Assembly (NCBI GenBank): GCA_963205235.1
Contig: CAUJIP010000123.1
Coordinates: 36,040-100,039, forward strand
Direction: 5' to 3'
DNA length: 64,000 bases
DNA from: Pseudomonadota bacterium
Lineage (GTDB): Bacteria > Pseudomonadota > Alphaproteobacteria > Rhodobacterales > Rhodobacteraceae
In this document: positions 52,124 to 60,770 of the stretch, piece by piece
Numbering within the stretch: the stretch's first letter is position 1
Layout: each line of letters opens with the position of its first letter
Notes under the pieces: model-generated
Database searches by the model: none
Told to the model about the DNA's origin: nothing
What the model saw: only the letters and a program-made list of their open reading frames with translations
Made by a program: the position numbers and the translations under genes

Positions 52124-52972
52124 TTACTTGCAGGGAATCTCGATGCCTGTGTCCACCAGGACACCACCGCTGCGTTGCTGGAGGTAGCATTTCTTTTCCT
52201 CGACCACGGGGGCCTCGACGACGACGGTTTCCTCGACAATTCCAAGCATCGAATTGGTGTCGACCTCGATCGGATCCGTCACGGTTTCCGCCGCTTGTCC
52301 GACAAGAGACATCGAAAGTTGCCCCTGGTTTTGCGCCTGAGTAAGCCGCGCAACCTGCTCGGGCGTTGCCGCGACTGTTACCGTTTTGGCTTCACCGCTG
52401 CTGACCTGACCCTCGTTGAAGCTTTTGTCGACGGCGATGACCTGGATCGAAGATTCAATCAGTCGGGTCTGCGCCGTCCCCTTGATGTCACCCGTCCAGT
52501 AGACGTCGATATAGTCGTCTGGCTGGACAAAGTTCGCCACGCCCGAAGCCACGCTGACCTTGATCGCAAAGGCACGCATGCCCGGCTGAAGCTTCGCCGT
52601 CAGACCGGCAAGTTCGCCCGGTTCGGTGATGCGGCTGGCCAGAACCGGCTCGAACGCCACGGTGTCGCGCATGATATAGCGTGGGCCGGGTGCATTTTCG
52701 GGGAAGAGCACGGCCTTGTCCCGGAAGATCGCCTGGGGAAGGGTCTTTTCCGGCCAATAGATCAGCTGGACGTCTTCTTCCTTAAGCGCGTCGCCATACT
52801 GCAGCGGCTTGGCGAAGACATATACCTGCACCAGCTTGCCTGCCTCGGCATTGAAGGCGCGCTCACGCTCAAGCAGGATTTCGGTTTCGGCAATATGCTG
52901 CTGGACCATGTAGACAGCCCCCCCAGCCAAAGCCATCCCGATAACCAGAACCAAGAAAAACATCGCGCGCAT
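52124..52972 (-). CDS. cpaB: Flp pilus assembly protein CpaB/RcpC
   Basis: A 282-residue periplasmic assembly protein anchored by an N-terminal helix (MRAMFFLVLVIGMALAGGAVYMVQQHI). It contains the SAF domain near residues 45-110 (VQVYVFAKPLQYGDALKEEDVQLIYWPE, VLFPENAPGPRYIMRDTVAFEPVLASRITEPGE) and the RcpC domain (MRAFAIKVSVASGVANFVQPDDYIDVYWTGD). CpaB stabilises the secretin and may modify or guide Flp pilin in known systems. The C-terminus has CYLQQRSGG and a final Cys (EIPCK). Confidence 0.92.
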   Translation of the reverse strand: MRAMFFLVLVIGMALAGGAVYMVQQHIAETEILLERERAFNAEAGKLVQVYVFAKPLQYGDALKEEDVQLIYWPEKTLPQAIFRDKAVLFPENAPGPRYIMRDTVAFEPVLASRITEPGELAGLTAKLQPGMRAFAIKVSVASGVANFVQPDDYIDVYWTGDIKGTAQTRLIESSIQVIAVDKSFNEGQVSSGEAKTVTVAATPEQVARLTQAQNQGQLSMSLVGQAAETVTDPIEVDTNSMLGIVEETVVVEAPVVEEKKCYLQQRSGGVLVDTGIEIPCK

Positions 52973-53032
52973 GGATTACCCCTGGGTTTGCGGACATGCC
53001 GTCAACAGATCACCGTATCTGTAAAATGATAA

Positions 53033-53064
53033 GAGCGCCCCATCAAGCCAGCTGACGGGCGCCC
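53033..53064 (-). terminator. Terminator after the first Flp-like pilin gene
   Basis: GAGCGCCC and GGGCGCCC pair over eight positions with one mismatch around a 16-base loop. On the minus strand it begins 25 bases after the pilin stop (53089) and is followed by TTATCATTTT. Confidence 0.65.
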
Positions 53065-53088
53065 ATCGGTCCAAACCCAAGAAAATGA

Positions 53089-53271
53089 TCAGTCGAGGAA
53101 AGCAGAGTAGCTGCTGATCGTGTCGCGGATGTAGATAGCCATGTTGACGATGCTTTCCTGGATCGGCGGCATCACCAGAACGGCCAGAATGACAACACCA
53201 GAGGTCAAGACGACCCAGTCAACGGTCACAGCTCCTGTTTCGTCCGAAACAAAGCGTTTGAAGATTTGCAT
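53089..53271 (-). CDS. Flp-like type IVb pilin, copy B
   Basis: A 60-residue protein: a short basic leader, a Gly cleavage site and a hydrophobic helix. MQIFKRFVSDETG^AVTVDWVVLTSGVVILAVLVMPPI has the Flp layout, with D-W where classical Flp has E-Y at mature positions +5/+6. The C-terminus (MAIYIRDTISSYSAFLD) is short. It lies directly upstream of cpaB in the pilus cluster and resembles the neighbouring copy A in the GAVTVDWVVLT core. Its major or minor status cannot be told. Confidence 0.8.
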   Translation of the reverse strand: MQIFKRFVSDETGAVTVDWVVLTSGVVILAVLVMPPIQESIVNMAIYIRDTISSYSAFLD

Positions 53272-53414
53272 CCCGTCAATCTCCCTTGTCCGTGCGTCCG
53301 CGCGGCTTTTCTTTATCTATGCCCAGAGATTGCGGCGAAACTATAGCCAGCGTTGGGCGGAAGCTCGTTTCTAAACCAATGGTTGAACCACAAGACCGGT
53401 TCAATCAAAGCAAA
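53272..53414. other. Spacer between the two pilin genes
   Basis: About 140 bases with no gene. It contains the promoter/leader of copy B and ends at the terminator for copy A, so the two pilins probably have separate transcripts or differential readthrough. Confidence 0.4.
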
Positions 53415-53442
53415 AGACCGCGCCGATCAGGGCGCGGTCTTC
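53415..53442 (-). terminator. Terminator after the second Flp-like pilin gene
   Basis: AAGACCGCGCC and GGCGCGGTCTT pair perfectly over 11 bases with a six-base loop, followed on the minus strand by TTTGC. It begins 23 bases after the pilin stop at 53466. Partial termination here would favour high pilin expression relative to the assembly genes (inference). Confidence 0.85.
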
Positions 53443-53465
53443 CACAAACAGAACTAGGTTCTGGA

Positions 53466-53657
53466 TCAGTTGGCCGACTGCATCGCAGTGCCAGCGGCAT
53501 CGATTTCGTCAGCGATGTCCGAAGCCAGGCCCGAAACGGCCGGCTGGATGTAAACCATCACGACGAGGCCCAGGCCAACGACGGCAGCGGTCAGAACGAC
53601 CCAGTCAACGGTCACGGCGCCAGCTTCGTCTTTCAGGAAAGCGGAGAACTTCGACAT
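53466..53657 (-). CDS. Flp-like type IVb pilin, copy A
   Basis: A 63-residue protein, first in the pilus cluster. Leader MSKFSAFLKDEAG, predicted cleavage after Gly, then AVTVDWVVLTAAVVGLGLVVMVYIQPAV as the hydrophobic helix, and a small acidic C-terminus (ASDIADEIDAAGTAMQSAN). Like copy B, the mature +5/+6 residues are D-W. AAGGGATCTC lies before the ATG. Its position and following terminator suggest that it is the major subunit (inference). Confidence 0.82.
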   Translation of the reverse strand: MSKFSAFLKDEAGAVTVDWVVLTAAVVGLGLVVMVYIQPAVSGLASDIADEIDAAGTAMQSAN

Positions 53658-54003
53658 AGTGAGATCCCTTTCTAAGGTATTCAGGTTTCAGTTAACCGTC
53701 TCGGTTCCGGCTGTCTTCAGCGCCACTCCCGCTCGGTATGACCCTATATGGCCCGGAAATCATGGCATCACTTAGGACATTCGATACTTTTTTCCCGCAT
53801 AGGTAGAATCTTAACGATGATGCGCATAAGCACATGAAAATTAACAAAAGAATATTGGCGACACTGGCCAAGGCTGCAGGTGCAGACTGTGTCTTTCCGG
53901 TCGAATCTGGCGGAAATGCCATGATTCAGCATAAAGGGGGCTGGTCGGATTCGGCAAAAGCTGCGAATCTTCGGGCAAAAGAATAACGAGCAGGCATCAG
54001 ACC
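53658..54003. promoter_or_regulatory. Divergent control region between pilin and lytic transglycosylase
   Basis: A 346-base gap without a gene, AT-richer in the middle. TTAACC (53692-53697), TTAACG (53811-53816) and TTAACA (53841-53846) occur; TTAACC-type half sites are known CtrA targets in alphaproteobacteria, but no full TTAA-N7-TTAA site is present. CATGAAAATTAACAAAAGAATATTGGC near 53830-53858 may contain the lytic transglycosylase promoter. Confidence 0.35.
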
Positions 54004-54864
54004 ATGCGCCAGATTCATGGTGTACTCGCAGTGATTCTCTGCGCAAGCGCCCCTTGGGCGGCCTTTGCAGATGACTACACCTTCAAGCGGGTGAAGGTCG
54101 GCGAGAGCCTGCCCGGAAAGAGAATTACAGTTCAGATCGACCCCGAGGAGCAGGCCGCCTATCTGGCCGCCTTGCCGAAGGTCGACCCCAATCCCGAGCA
54201 TGAGACCAAAGAAGATACCTCGGCCGAGACCGCTGACAGCGAAACCGGCGCAACCCCTGCCCCGGCATCATCCTATGCGTGGTTCTGGGACAAGGTGCCG
54301 GTCGGCATCAGTGAGGTGTCAGGCAGATTCGACACCGCCCTTGCCGCGCTGACCATGGGGCCCGAGGGTCAGGTCGTGCGCGCGCCGCGGATGCAGCACA
54401 TGCAGACCGTCGCCGAGACTTATGGGACAGACATCCTGAAGGCGACGCTGGATACCAACGTCTCTCCGGCGCTGGTGCTGGCGGTGATGGGCGTTGAAAG
54501 CGGCGGCAATCCCGAGGCGGTCAGTTCCGCCGGGGCGGTCGGGTTGATGCAGCTGATCCCGGCCACGGCCGAACGCTTCGGGGTCACCGATTCGACCGAT
54601 CCGGTGCAGAACATCAAGGGCGGGGTCGCCTATCTGGATTGGCTGATGGGTGAATTCAACAATGACCCCCTGATGGTGATCGCGGCCTATAACGCTGGCG
54701 AAGGCGCGGTGCGGCAAAACGGCGGCGTTCCCCCCTATGCCGAGACCCGCGACTATGTGCCCAAGGTGCTGGCGGCCTGGCAGGTGGCGCAAGGCCTTTG
54801 CGTCAGCGCGCCGATGCTGGTCAGCGATCCTTGTGTCTTTCGGACGGATCTGGCGGGCGGTTAA
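54004..54864 (+). CDS. Lytic transglycosylase (SLT domain)
   Basis: A 286-residue periplasmic muramidase with a signal peptide (MRQIHGVLAVILCASAPWAAFAD). A linker rich in Glu/Thr/Ala (residues 60-85) precedes the SLT domain: LVLAVMGVESGGNPEAVSSAGAVGLMQLIPATAERFGV has the catalytic Glu in ESGG and the GLMQLIPAT motif; FNNDPLMVIAAYNAGEGAVRQNGGVPPYAETRDYVPKVLAAW completes it. It cleaves peptidoglycan. Its divergent placement beside the Tad cluster would suit opening the wall for pilus assembly (inference). Confidence 0.93.
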   Translation: MRQIHGVLAVILCASAPWAAFADDYTFKRVKVGESLPGKRITVQIDPEEQAAYLAALPKVDPNPEHETKEDTSAETADSETGATPAPASSYAWFWDKVPVGISEVSGRFDTALAALTMGPEGQVVRAPRMQHMQTVAETYGTDILKATLDTNVSPALVLAVMGVESGGNPEAVSSAGAVGLMQLIPATAERFGVTDSTDPVQNIKGGVAYLDWLMGEFNNDPLMVIAAYNAGEGAVRQNGGVPPYAETRDYVPKVLAAWQVAQGLCVSAPMLVSDPCVFRTDLAGG

Positions 54865-54954
54865 GGCCGCTCATCAAGCCTGACGGATTTCATCGCTGAG
54901 GATCCAGCGAAAAGGTCCGACAGGGCCGATGAGCGGCTTCTGCAGTAGAACAAT

Positions 54955-55602
54955 TCAGCCGACGATTGTGGCCTCGGTCGCGGCGCGCAGCTCTTCCTCG
55001 GTCACTCCGGGGGCGAGTTCGACGATGTGCAACCCCTTGTGGCCGACATCCAACACCCCGAGATTGCTGATGATTCGGTCAACAACCCCCTTGCCGGTCA
55101 GCGGCAGGGTGCAGGCCTTCAGCACTTTGGACTCGCCGTGTTTGGAGGTGTGGTCCATTACAACCACAACGCGACCTACGCCGGCGACCAGATCCATCGC
55201 GCCACCCATGCCTTTGACCAGCTTGCCGGGGATCATCCAGTTCGCAAGGTCACCGTTTTCGGCCACTTCCATCGCGCCCAGAATTGCCATGGCGATCTTG
55301 CCGCCACGGATCATCGCAAAGCTTTGGGCGCTGTCAAAATACGCGGTCTGCGGCAGTTCGGTGATCGTCTGCTTGCCTGCGTTGATCAGGTCGGGGTCTT
55401 CCTCACCTTCGTAAGGGAACGGCCCCATCCCCAGCATGCCGTTTTCCGACTGCAGGGTCACGTTCACGCCCTTGGGGATGTAGTTCGACACCAGCGTCGG
55501 GATGCCAATGCCAAGGTTCACGTAAGTCCCGTCGCGCAGTTCCAGTGCGGCCCGCGCGGCCATGCCATTGCGGTCCCAGCCTTTGGTTTCTTCGGCCATC
55601 AC
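54955..55602 (-). CDS. scoB: 3-oxoacid CoA-transferase subunit B
   Basis: A 215-residue beta subunit of a succinyl-CoA:3-ketoacid CoA-transferase. [42 protein letters not shown] contains the catalytic Glu in [70 protein letters not shown] is the family core. It acts with subunit A in ketone-body or acetoacetate use. The start overlaps the scoA stop (ATGATG); AAGGAGG serves either ATG. Confidence 0.95.
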   Translation of the reverse strand: MMAEETKGWDRNGMAARAALELRDGTYVNLGIGIPTLVSNYIPKGVNVTLQSENGMLGMGPFPYEGEEDPDLINAGKQTITELPQTAYFDSAQSFAMIRGGKIAMAILGAMEVAENGDLANWMIPGKLVKGMGGAMDLVAGVGRVVVVMDHTSKHGESKVLKACTLPLTGKGVVDRIISNLGVLDVGHKGLHIVELAPGVTEEELRAATEATIVG

Positions 55603-56303
55603 ACAGCCTCCTTCTTGCGGACAGTGCGGTTCTCGATCCGCTTTTCATGGGTGCCCACGATGATCCGGTGAACATAGATGCCCGGCAGGTGGATCTTGTC
55701 GGGGTCCAGCGACCCCAGCGGCACCACTTCCTCGACCTCGACGACGCAGGTCTTGCCGCAGGTGGCGGCGGGGACGTTGAAATTGCGCGCGGTCTTGCGG
55801 AAAACGAGGTTCCCCGAGGGGTCCGCCCGCCAGGCCTTGACGATGGCCAGATCGGCGACGATGCCACGTTCCAGAATATAGGTGCGACCGTCGAAATCGT
55901 GGTGCTCCTTGCCCTCTGCAATCACGGTGCCGACGCCGGTCGCGGTGTAGAAGCCGGGGATCCCTGCCCCACCCGCCCGCATCCGTTCGGCCAGCGTGCC
56001 TTGCGGGTTGAACTCCAGCTCCAACTCGCCGCTCCGGTATTGGCGCATGAATTCGGCGTTCTCGCCGACATAGGACGAGATCATCTTCTTCACCTGCCGG
56101 GTTTCCAGCAACTGGCCAAGGCCGAACCCGTCAACGCCCGCGTTGTTCGACGCGACCGTCAGGCCCTTGACGCCGCTGTCACGAATGGCGGCGATCAGAA
56201 GTTCGGGAATGCCGCAAAGGCCAAAGCCGCCGGATGCGATCAGCATGCCGTCGTGCAAGAGCCCCTCAAGCGCCGCGGCAGCGCTTGGATAGACCTTGTT
56301 CAT
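55599..56303 (-). CDS. scoA: 3-oxoacid CoA-transferase subunit A
   Basis: A 234-residue alpha subunit. [66 protein letters not shown] carries the CoA-binding [10 protein letters not shown] motif, and [36 protein letters not shown] is also characteristic. The frame continues to 56405, but GGAGGG precedes the ATGATG at 56303-56306 and gives the normal N-terminus. scoA and scoB overlap by four bases as an operon; a PAS-LuxR regulator is divergent. Confidence 0.95.
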   Translation of the reverse strand: MNKVYPSAAAALEGLLHDGMLIASGGFGLCGIPELLIAAIRDSGVKGLTVASNNAGVDGFGLGQLLETRQVKKMISSYVGENAEFMRQYRSGELELEFNPQGTLAERMRAGGAGIPGFYTATGVGTVIAEGKEHHDFDGRTYILERGIVADLAIVKAWRADPSGNLVFRKTARNFNVPAATCGKTCVVEVEEVVPLGSLDPDKIHLPGIYVHRIIVGTHEKRIENRTVRKKEAV

Positions 56304-56414
56304 CATATTCTCCCTCCGGTTCCGGTCATGCACGGGAAGGAATGCCCTTCCGGCAGGGAACATCGGACCAAGCTGATCCTGAAAGATTGCCAAGGCCGCT
56401 TCCATCCGTAAGAA

Positions 56415-56432
56415 TACGTATATGGCTACGTA
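56415..56432. promoter_or_regulatory. Duplicated TACGTA palindrome between scoA and a LuxR-type regulator
   Basis: TACGTATATGGCTACGTA: two copies of the self-complementary TACGTA 12 bases apart, with a weaker TCCGTA at 56405-56410. It lies 10 bases before the regulator's GTG start and about 110 bases before scoA. Response-regulator-like LuxR proteins bind TAC/GTA-type dyads, so this is a candidate autoregulatory operator. Confidence 0.5.
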
Positions 56433-56442
56433 GAGGGGCGCT

Positions 56443-57006
56443 GTGTCCGGAAGTCGCGATTATGAACGTCTGGCTTTTCTTTATGCACCGGATGCGACGC
56501 TGATCCTGGCCGAACGCATCATTCTGCGCGCCAGCCTGCGGGTCGAGGCGGTGTTTGGCTGGAAACCGGCCGAGCTTGAAGGCCAGTCGATCCGCGTCCT
56601 TTATCCCGGCCAGACCGACTATGAACGCATTGGTGACCGGGCGCGGCGGGCGATGGTGACGGCCCCGGTCTATCGCGACGAACGCTTCATGCGCCGCAAG
56701 GATGGGCAGGTCCTGTGGATGGAAGGTCACGGCACTGCGCTTGACCGGCACGAACCGCAGCGGTTGGCAATCTGGACCTATCGCCCGCTGGAGGGGGGAC
56801 CGGGCAACGACGGGCCTTTGACGGCGATGGAAAAGCGGATCGCGCGCTATCTGGTGAACGGCTTCACGTCCAAGGAAATCGCGCTGGCCTTGGGGTCATC
56901 GCCCCGGACGGTCGAAGTGCACCGCGCCAACATGATCCGAAAGATGGGGGTCAGGAACAGCGCCGAACTGGTCAGCCGCTTGCTTGCCGCAAGCGGGGAA
57001 GCCTAG
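56443..57006 (+). CDS. PAS-LuxR transcriptional regulator
   Basis: A 187-residue regulator starting at GTG (GAGGGG just upstream). Residues 10-105 form a PAS domain ([86 protein letters not shown]). Residues 125-185 are a LuxR/FixJ HTH ([57 protein letters not shown]). There is no kinase or receiver domain, so it may sense a ligand directly. The scoAB operon and itself are likely targets. Confidence 0.88.
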   Translation: MSGSRDYERLAFLYAPDATLILAERIILRASLRVEAVFGWKPAELEGQSIRVLYPGQTDYERIGDRARRAMVTAPVYRDERFMRRKDGQVLWMEGHGTALDRHEPQRLAIWTYRPLEGGPGNDGPLTAMEKRIARYLVNGFTSKEIALALGSSPRTVEVHRANMIRKMGVRNSAELVSRLLAASGEA

Positions 57007-58034
57007 GTCCTGTTAAGGCGCAGCCACTGCAGGAAGCCGGTGGCATTGTGCTGGATATAGTCGATCTGGACCTTGTCCGAGGTGTCGCCCTTCCAGAATT
57101 GGCCGTCCTTGTACCAGTCAAGCTGGGTTTCAAGGTCGCGTTCAAGATGGGCCTTCGCGCGGGCCAGAAGGTCGGCATCCAGAAAACCCGGCTTGCCGCG
57201 TTCCAAAAGCAGGATCCGGCTAAGCGCCTCGCTGCGGCAGGCGATGGGGGTGGATTCGCGCCGGTCGCGATAGGCGGTGACCGTCAGGATCGAGGTGACA
57301 AGGCCAGTCAGATAGTCGCGGCCCAAACCCTCGCTTACGACACCGCGCTCGATCGCCTCGCAGGACGCATAGGCCATCCAGTGGCTTTGTTCGGCCCAGC
57401 CATAGCCACGGGTCATCAAGGCGGTTGTGGCCCGGGTCAGGTCCGTGGTCGTCGGCCCTGCCATCAGCAGGCCAAAGATCGCCTCGCCGGTATAATAGTC
57501 GGACCGGAACGGCAGCACCGCGCCGGTCAGGAAATCGCGCTTGTGGCGAAAGTCGTCGCCGTCAATTTCGTCCAGCGCATATTGGCGCATCTGCGCCAGC
57601 GTCTCGGGCAGCGGAAACGGCAAGCCATCATCAAGGCTGTCGCGCAGGTCGGGGATACGAGCGGCCTCGGACAAGGCCAAAAGCGCAAGGCCAAGGCCGC
57701 CAACCTTGACCGCGCCCTTGCTGACAAGCGCAAGGCTGGGGTGTTCAGGCGCAGCCCAAGGCGTTGGTTCCAGCTTCTTGCCGATATAGGCAGCGGCGCG
57801 GGTCATGGCGCGGATCAGCGTCTTGTCGGGCTGAACCGGCAGTTCGGACACGGCCCGGCACATGAACCAAAGCGTGCCGCAGTGGCGCAGAAGGTTGTAG
57901 CCGGGAAGGACTTCGCCCGTATCACCGGCCTTGTGGGCATAGGTAAAGCGCCCCGTCCTTTCGACCAGACCCGTCAGATGGGTCAGGGATGTGCGAACGA
58001 CGTCGTGACAAAGGTCGGCGGTGATATCGGGCAT
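57003..58034 (-). CDS. Alpha/alpha-toroid-like protein of unknown function
   Basis: A 343-residue protein made of repeated helix pairs. Segments such as GYNLLRHCGTLWFMCRAV, LALVSKGAVKVGGLGLALLALSEAA, YYTGEAIFGLLMAG and GYGWAEQSHWMAYASCEAIERG resemble the six-hairpin glycosidase or C5-epimerase toroid folds, in which a Tyr-x-Gly-Glu motif is common. No enzyme family is certain. The frame runs to 58193, overlapping the amidase gene; the ATG at 58034 follows GGAAAAG and is chosen. It converges on the PAS-LuxR gene with a four-base overlap. Confidence 0.7.
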   Translation of the reverse strand: MPDITADLCHDVVRTSLTHLTGLVERTGRFTYAHKAGDTGEVLPGYNLLRHCGTLWFMCRAVSELPVQPDKTLIRAMTRAAAYIGKKLEPTPWAAPEHPSLALVSKGAVKVGGLGLALLALSEAARIPDLRDSLDDGLPFPLPETLAQMRQYALDEIDGDDFRHKRDFLTGAVLPFRSDYYTGEAIFGLLMAGPTTTDLTRATTALMTRGYGWAEQSHWMAYASCEAIERGVVSEGLGRDYLTGLVTSILTVTAYRDRRESTPIACRSEALSRILLLERGKPGFLDADLLARAKAHLERDLETQLDWYKDGQFWKGDTSDKVQIDYIQHNATGFLQWLRLNRT

Positions 58035-58053
58035 GTTCGCTTTTCCGTAAGGG

Positions 58054-59478
58054 TCAAAGACGCGGGCGGGTGGCGGTTGACCCATACCAGCCGCCAAGCG
58101 CCGTCTCATAGGCCATTCCGGCCTGAAAGACATCCCGGTCGCAGTAGCTGCGCCCGACGATCTGGATGCCGGTCGGCACTCCGTTCGAGGCATGCCCCGA
58201 CGGTACCGCCAGCACCGGCAGGCGCGACAGCATGTTGAAGGGCACGGTCAGCGCCCAGCCAAGGAACGGATCGACCACCTTGCCGTTGATGCGGATCTCG
58301 TGCCGGGTGCTGTCGAAATCGGCGGTCGGGGCGGGCAGGCCAAGGGTCGGACAGATCAGGATGTCATGGTCTTCCATGATCGCGCCGATTGGCGCATAGG
58401 CCCCGGCAATCACCTCCAGCGCCTGAACATAGTCGCGGCTGGTGGAAGACCGGCCCATTTCGGCGAAATGGCGGACATAGGTGGTCATCTTGTCGGCATG
58501 TTCGTCCAGCATGCCCGAGATATAGCCACCGAAGATATGCGCCAGATAGGCCATGCAGGCCTGAAATATCTCGGGCCCCCAACCGGTCTTGACCTCGGTC
58601 ACGGTGGCGCCAAGGTCGCGGAAGACATCAAGCGCCGCTTCGGTGTTGCGGCGCACTTCGGGATCGACCTCGAAAATCCCCAGATCGGGGGAATAGGCGA
58701 TCTTCCAGCCCTTGATGGATTTCCCCGTCAGGGGCAGCGTCAGCTTGGGCCGCAGCGTGGCGATGTCGCTGGGATGGGGGCCAGAAACCACGTTTTGCAG
58801 CAGAGCTGCATCCTTGACCGTGCGGGCCAGCGGGCCGGTGTGGCAGAAGAAATCCAGGTTGAAGGGCGGATCATCGGTATTGCGGCCATAGGGTGGCTTG
58901 TAGCCGACCACCCCGCAGGCCGAAGCCGGAATCCGGATCGACCCGCCAATGTCAGACCCCATCGCCAAAGGCACGATCCCCGCAGCAAGCGCCGCCCCCG
59001 ACCCGCCGGATGACCCGCCCGTCGTCATCGCCGGGTTCCACGGGTTCCGCGTCACCCCCCACAGCCGCGACCAGCAGACCCCTGCGGCGGAAAATTCCGG
59101 CGTCGCGGTGCGGGCCAGCACGATCCCCCCTGCCCCAAGGATGCGCTGGTTGTTGACCGAGGTCGTCTCGGCGACAAAATCCTTCATGATCAGCGACCCG
59201 GATGAGGTCGGCTTGCCCGCGATCAGGTTTTCATCCTTGATCCCGATCGGAAGGCCTTCCAGCGCACGCACCCGCCCCCCCTTGGCATATTTCGCCTCGG
59301 CCTTGCGGGCGAGATCCAGCGCCTCGTCGAAATGGGTGTGGGTCAGGGCGTTGATCGGGTCTTTCACCGCCTCGGCCCGGGCGATGGCGGCCTGCATCAG
59401 TTCGACCGGAGACAGGGTCCTGGCGCGAAAACGGGCCAGCGCCTCATGCGCGGGTAGATAGCATAGATCATCCGACAT
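58054..59478 (-). CDS. Amidase (amidase signature family)
   Basis: A 474-residue amide hydrolase with the Ser-cisSer-Lys triad: Lys in LEGLPIGIKDENLIAG near residue 80, and the serines in TTGGSSGGSGAALAAGIVPLAMGSDIGGSIRIPASACGVVGYKP near 150-180. The ILICPTLGLPAP segment is also typical. The substrate could be an aliphatic or aryl amide; GatA is unlikely because no gatCB is present. SD AAGGAAAGGG precedes the ATG. It is 19 bases upstream of the toroid-like gene on the same strand. Confidence 0.93.
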   Translation of the reverse strand: MSDDLCYLPAHEALARFRARTLSPVELMQAAIARAEAVKDPINALTHTHFDEALDLARKAEAKYAKGGRVRALEGLPIGIKDENLIAGKPTSSGSLIMKDFVAETTSVNNQRILGAGGIVLARTATPEFSAAGVCWSRLWGVTRNPWNPAMTTGGSSGGSGAALAAGIVPLAMGSDIGGSIRIPASACGVVGYKPPYGRNTDDPPFNLDFFCHTGPLARTVKDAALLQNVVSGPHPSDIATLRPKLTLPLTGKSIKGWKIAYSPDLGIFEVDPEVRRNTEAALDVFRDLGATVTEVKTGWGPEIFQACMAYLAHIFGGYISGMLDEHADKMTTYVRHFAEMGRSSTSRDYVQALEVIAGAYAPIGAIMEDHDILICPTLGLPAPTADFDSTRHEIRINGKVVDPFLGWALTVPFNMLSRLPVLAVPSGHASNGVPTGIQIVGRSYCDRDVFQAGMAYETALGGWYGSTATRPRL

Positions 59479-59578
59479 CGTTGGCCCTTTCCTTTTGCGA
59501 AAGGCTAGACCGCACCAAGGCCCAAAGGCAAGGACCGGGCTTTCGCCCGCGTCGACCTGCCGCTATGGTCGCCCCGTT

Positions 59579-59664
<86 letters not shown>

Positions 59665-60074
59665 TCAATTTTCATCTTTTGGCGCATTATCAATGCGTTA
59701 CGTCAGGAAAGGACCTGAATATCCACTCTACCATCCACCTTTCAAGTGAGAGTGTGGGTTCGATACAGGTGATCTCCATCAGTCGGTATGAGGTGCCCCT
59801 GCTGTCCTGGACGCCTGCCGCGTTCAGTTGGTGCTGCCGGACGTCGACGTCACCGGATGACAGCATTCCTTTGGTCATATGCTTGCGCTTCAGGGAACAG
59901 AAATAGCGATGGCATCATTCGACAACGGCTCGTGCCTCGGCGAACCCGTTCTCCAACATGCGTCTCGGTCCGATCTGTGCGCGGCAAAAAACCTAACATC
60001 ACGCCCCCGTTTTCCTTTTGCCAAACGGCACCGGGAACGGATTAATCTGCGCAAGATTCTGGTAGGAGTATCCG
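59665..60074. other. Gene-poor region downstream of tRNA-Leu
   Basis: About 410 bases with no convincing gene. Short open frames exist (for example 59679-59906) but none has a ribosome-binding site or recognisable sequence. GC is lower than around it. The 3' end of a tRNA is a common integration target, but no integrase remnant or second copy of the tRNA end is seen in the window. The last 15 bases contain AGGAG for the next gene. Confidence 0.4.
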
Positions 60075-60770
60075 ATGCCCCGCAAGATCGTGCTTGTCCG
60101 TCACGGCGATGACCCGCCCGATGATCGGGTGGCAACCTTTGCCATCCAGAACGGGTTCGAGCCGGCCTTCGTGCGCCCGTTCAAGGGTGACAAGCTGGGG
60201 CCGCCCGGGCCCGATGTGGCAGGCTCGGTCGTCTACGGCGGGCCCTACAATGTGTTCGAGGAAGACAAGCACCCGTTCCTGAATGACGAGGCCGACTGGA
60301 TTCGCGCCTGCATCGCCAACGACATCCCGCTTCTGGGCATCTGTCAGGGCGCGCAGCAGATCGCCCGGACGCTGGGGGCCTGGGCCGGACCCTATGACAC
60401 ACCGGTCCACGAGTTCGGCTACTACCCGATCTCGCCCACGCCCGAGGGTCGCGATTTTCTGCCCGAAACGCTGCACATGACGCAGTCGCACTTTCACACC
60501 TTTGCCATCCCGGAAGGGGCGGTGCATCTGGCCTCCAGCCCGATGTATCCCAACCAGGCCTTCCGTCATGGTGACAAGACCTATGGTTTCCAATTCCATC
60601 CCGAAGTCACGATCGAGGGCTTTCGCCGCTGGCAATCCACCCCCTGGGCGGCCTATGGCAAGCCCGGGGCGCAGACCAAGGCCGAGCAGGATGCGCTGAT
60701 GCTGGCCGCCGATGCCCGCCAGGCTGACTGGTTCTACGGCTTCCTGCGAAAGCTGTTCGGCAGCGCATGA
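60075..60770 (+). CDS. Class I glutamine amidotransferase-like protein
   Basis: A 231-residue protein with a class I GATase fold. The nucleophile is in LLGICQGAQQIARTLG (Cys near residue 93) and the catalytic His-Glu in YGFQFHPEVTIEGFRRW. YGGPYNVFEEDKHPFL is the oxyanion-region equivalent seen in GMP synthase-like GATases. No synthetase domain follows, so it may hydrolyse gamma-glutamyl compounds or work with an unknown partner. AGGAG lies seven bases upstream. It overlaps the EamA transporter by four bases. Confidence 0.88.
   Translation: MPRKIVLVRHGDDPPDDRVATFAIQNGFEPAFVRPFKGDKLGPPGPDVAGSVVYGGPYNVFEEDKHPFLNDEADWIRACIANDIPLLGICQGAQQIARTLGAWAGPYDTPVHEFGYYPISPTPEGRDFLPETLHMTQSHFHTFAIPEGAVHLASSPMYPNQAFRHGDKTYGFQFHPEVTIEGFRRWQSTPWAAYGKPGAQTKAEQDALMLAADARQADWFYGFLRKLFGSA

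Noticed and set aside
53692..53846. CtrA binding site upstream of the pilin gene
   Set aside because: Only isolated TTAAC half-sites are present; the full TTAA-N7-TTAA spacing is not found.
57048..58238. Plus-strand frame opposite the toroid-like gene
   Set aside because: Antisense shadow with Arg/Gly-rich composition; the minus strand has coherent helix repeats and a ribosome-binding site.
59679..59906. 75-codon frame after tRNA-Leu
   Set aside because: No ribosome-binding site, no recognisable sequence, Ser-rich composition.
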